Part shown: positions 4,904 to 5,353 of the stretch, piece by piece
How positions within the stretch are numbered: position 1 is the stretch's first letter
Layout of the letters: the number at the start of each line of letters is the position of its first letter
Origin: Chryseobacterium gleum
GTDB taxonomy: Bacteria > Bacteroidota > Bacteroidia > Flavobacteriales_D > Sanyastnellaceae
Direction: 5' to 3'
DNA: 5,353 nucleotides
Assembly: GCA_945897395.1 (NCBI GenBank)
Contig: CAMDFE010000128.1
Span: 1-5,353 of the forward strand
The notes under the pieces: generated by a model
What the model was told of the DNA's origin: nothing
What the model saw: the letters and a program-made list of their open reading frames with translations, nothing else
The model's database searches: none
Position numbers and translations under genes: made by a program

Positions 4904-5353
4904 ATGAAAAAAATTGGGTTCATTTTTCTCTTAGTATTTTTTGCCACCTCGGCTTTTGCACAGCATTGTTCCAACTACCATGTTGTGTCTGCAGGAGAGA
5001 CGCTTTATAGCATTTCGCGGAAATACGGACTGACCATTGCTGAAATCCAAACGTTGAATCCTGGTTTGGTTACAACCGTGAAATTGGGTGAACATTTGTG
5101 CCTTCCCAACTCGGTGAAGCCTATTCCATCCGAAGTTGTGGAAACAGCTCCTGTCTCTCCAACCCTAACGCCAGTTTCAACGCCCGAGATAAGTCCAGAA
5201 ACTAAGGTCACTCAACCTCCTCTAAAAAAAGATTCTTACGCCATAGCCTTGTTGCTGCCTTTTTCAACTTATAAAATGGACGCCGATTCATTGGACGAAC
5301 GTTCGGTGAAGCTGCGCAACGTTGCAGTGAATATGTACCGCGGAGCCATGATG
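4904..5353 (+). CDS. Exported LysM protein with probable periplasmic-binding-like domain (3' end outside window)
   Basis: The first 150 codons are visible and the frame is open at the right edge. Residues 1-19 form a signal peptide (MKKIGFIFLLVFFATSAFA), cleaved before Gln20. Residues 25-68 form one LysM domain (YHVVSAGETLYSISRKYGLT then IAEIQTLNPGL and VKLGEHLCLP), which in this family binds the glycan of peptidoglycan. A Pro/Thr/Ser-rich spacer covers about 70-107. From Tyr112 the sequence YAIALLLPFSTYKMD and later NMYRGAMM resemble the first strand and helix of type I periplasmic-binding folds, as in LysM plus receptor-like proteins known from Bacteroidota; this second assignment rests on about 40 residues. 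It probably works in the periplasm, tethered to the wall. It is likely co-transcribed with guaA, though the functions look unrelated. The opposite-strand open frame at 5005-5211 is a shadow. Confidence 0.88.
   Translation, partial: MKKIGFIFLLVFFATSAFAQHCSNYHVVSAGETLYSISRKYGLTIAEIQTLNPGLVTTVKLGEHLCLPNSVKPIPSEVVETAPVSPTLTPVSTPEISPETKVTQPPLKKDSYAIALLLPFSTYKMDADSLDERSVKLRNVAVNMYRGAMM

Overview
The window reads as ordinary chromosome from a member of the Bacteroidota, probably a Flavobacteriales-type lineage. The signs are: a textbook Bacteroidota promoter (TTTG-N19-TACATTTG) in front of a tRNA gene; no Shine-Dalgarno sequence at any of the five protein starts; exported proteins whose signal peptides end just before Gln; a large surface protein with the Ig-like phrase common in type IX secretion cargo; and maf and guaA sequences with Bacteroidota-style motifs. 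No transposase, phage gene, CRISPR array or defence system is visible.

Layout, left to right. Positions 1-854 (minus) hold the first 284 codons of a large exported, probably cell-surface, protein whose 3' end lies outside the window. Positions 948-2468 (minus) encode a 506-residue exported protein with an N-terminal helical segment, a 12-unit tetrapeptide repeat and a C-terminal transglutaminase-like Cys-His-Asp domain. Positions 2565-2651 (minus) are tRNA-Ser(GCU), with its own promoter upstream and a strong intrinsic terminator downstream. Positions 2720-3319 (minus) are maf, a nucleotide pyrophosphatase. Divergent from it, 3351-4883 (plus) is a complete guaA (GMP synthase). It is followed after 20 bp by the start of an exported LysM protein (4904 to the right edge) that appears to continue into a periplasmic-binding-protein-like domain.

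The two exported-protein genes on the left share an exact 37-bp sequence directly upstream of their start codons (860-896 and 2472-2508). It contains a perfect dyad (GGGTGAAT, 4 bp, ATTCACCC) followed by a TATCTTTA box. Similarity continues weakly into the signal-peptide codons. A further 19-bp copy of gene 1's start region sits upstream of gene 2. This looks like duplication of a regulatory and export leader, or a dispersed palindromic element.

The most general observation is that every protein start in the window has a TAnnTTTG/A box ending 3-5 bp before the ATG (5 bp in four of five cases). If these are -7 promoter elements, transcription would begin at or next to the start codon and the mRNAs would be leaderless. 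The same rule settles the maf and guaA starts: the two boxes form a 21-bp inverted repeat between the divergent genes. The genes do not form one pathway. maf and guaA are nucleotide housekeeping genes; the other three encode envelope or surface proteins.
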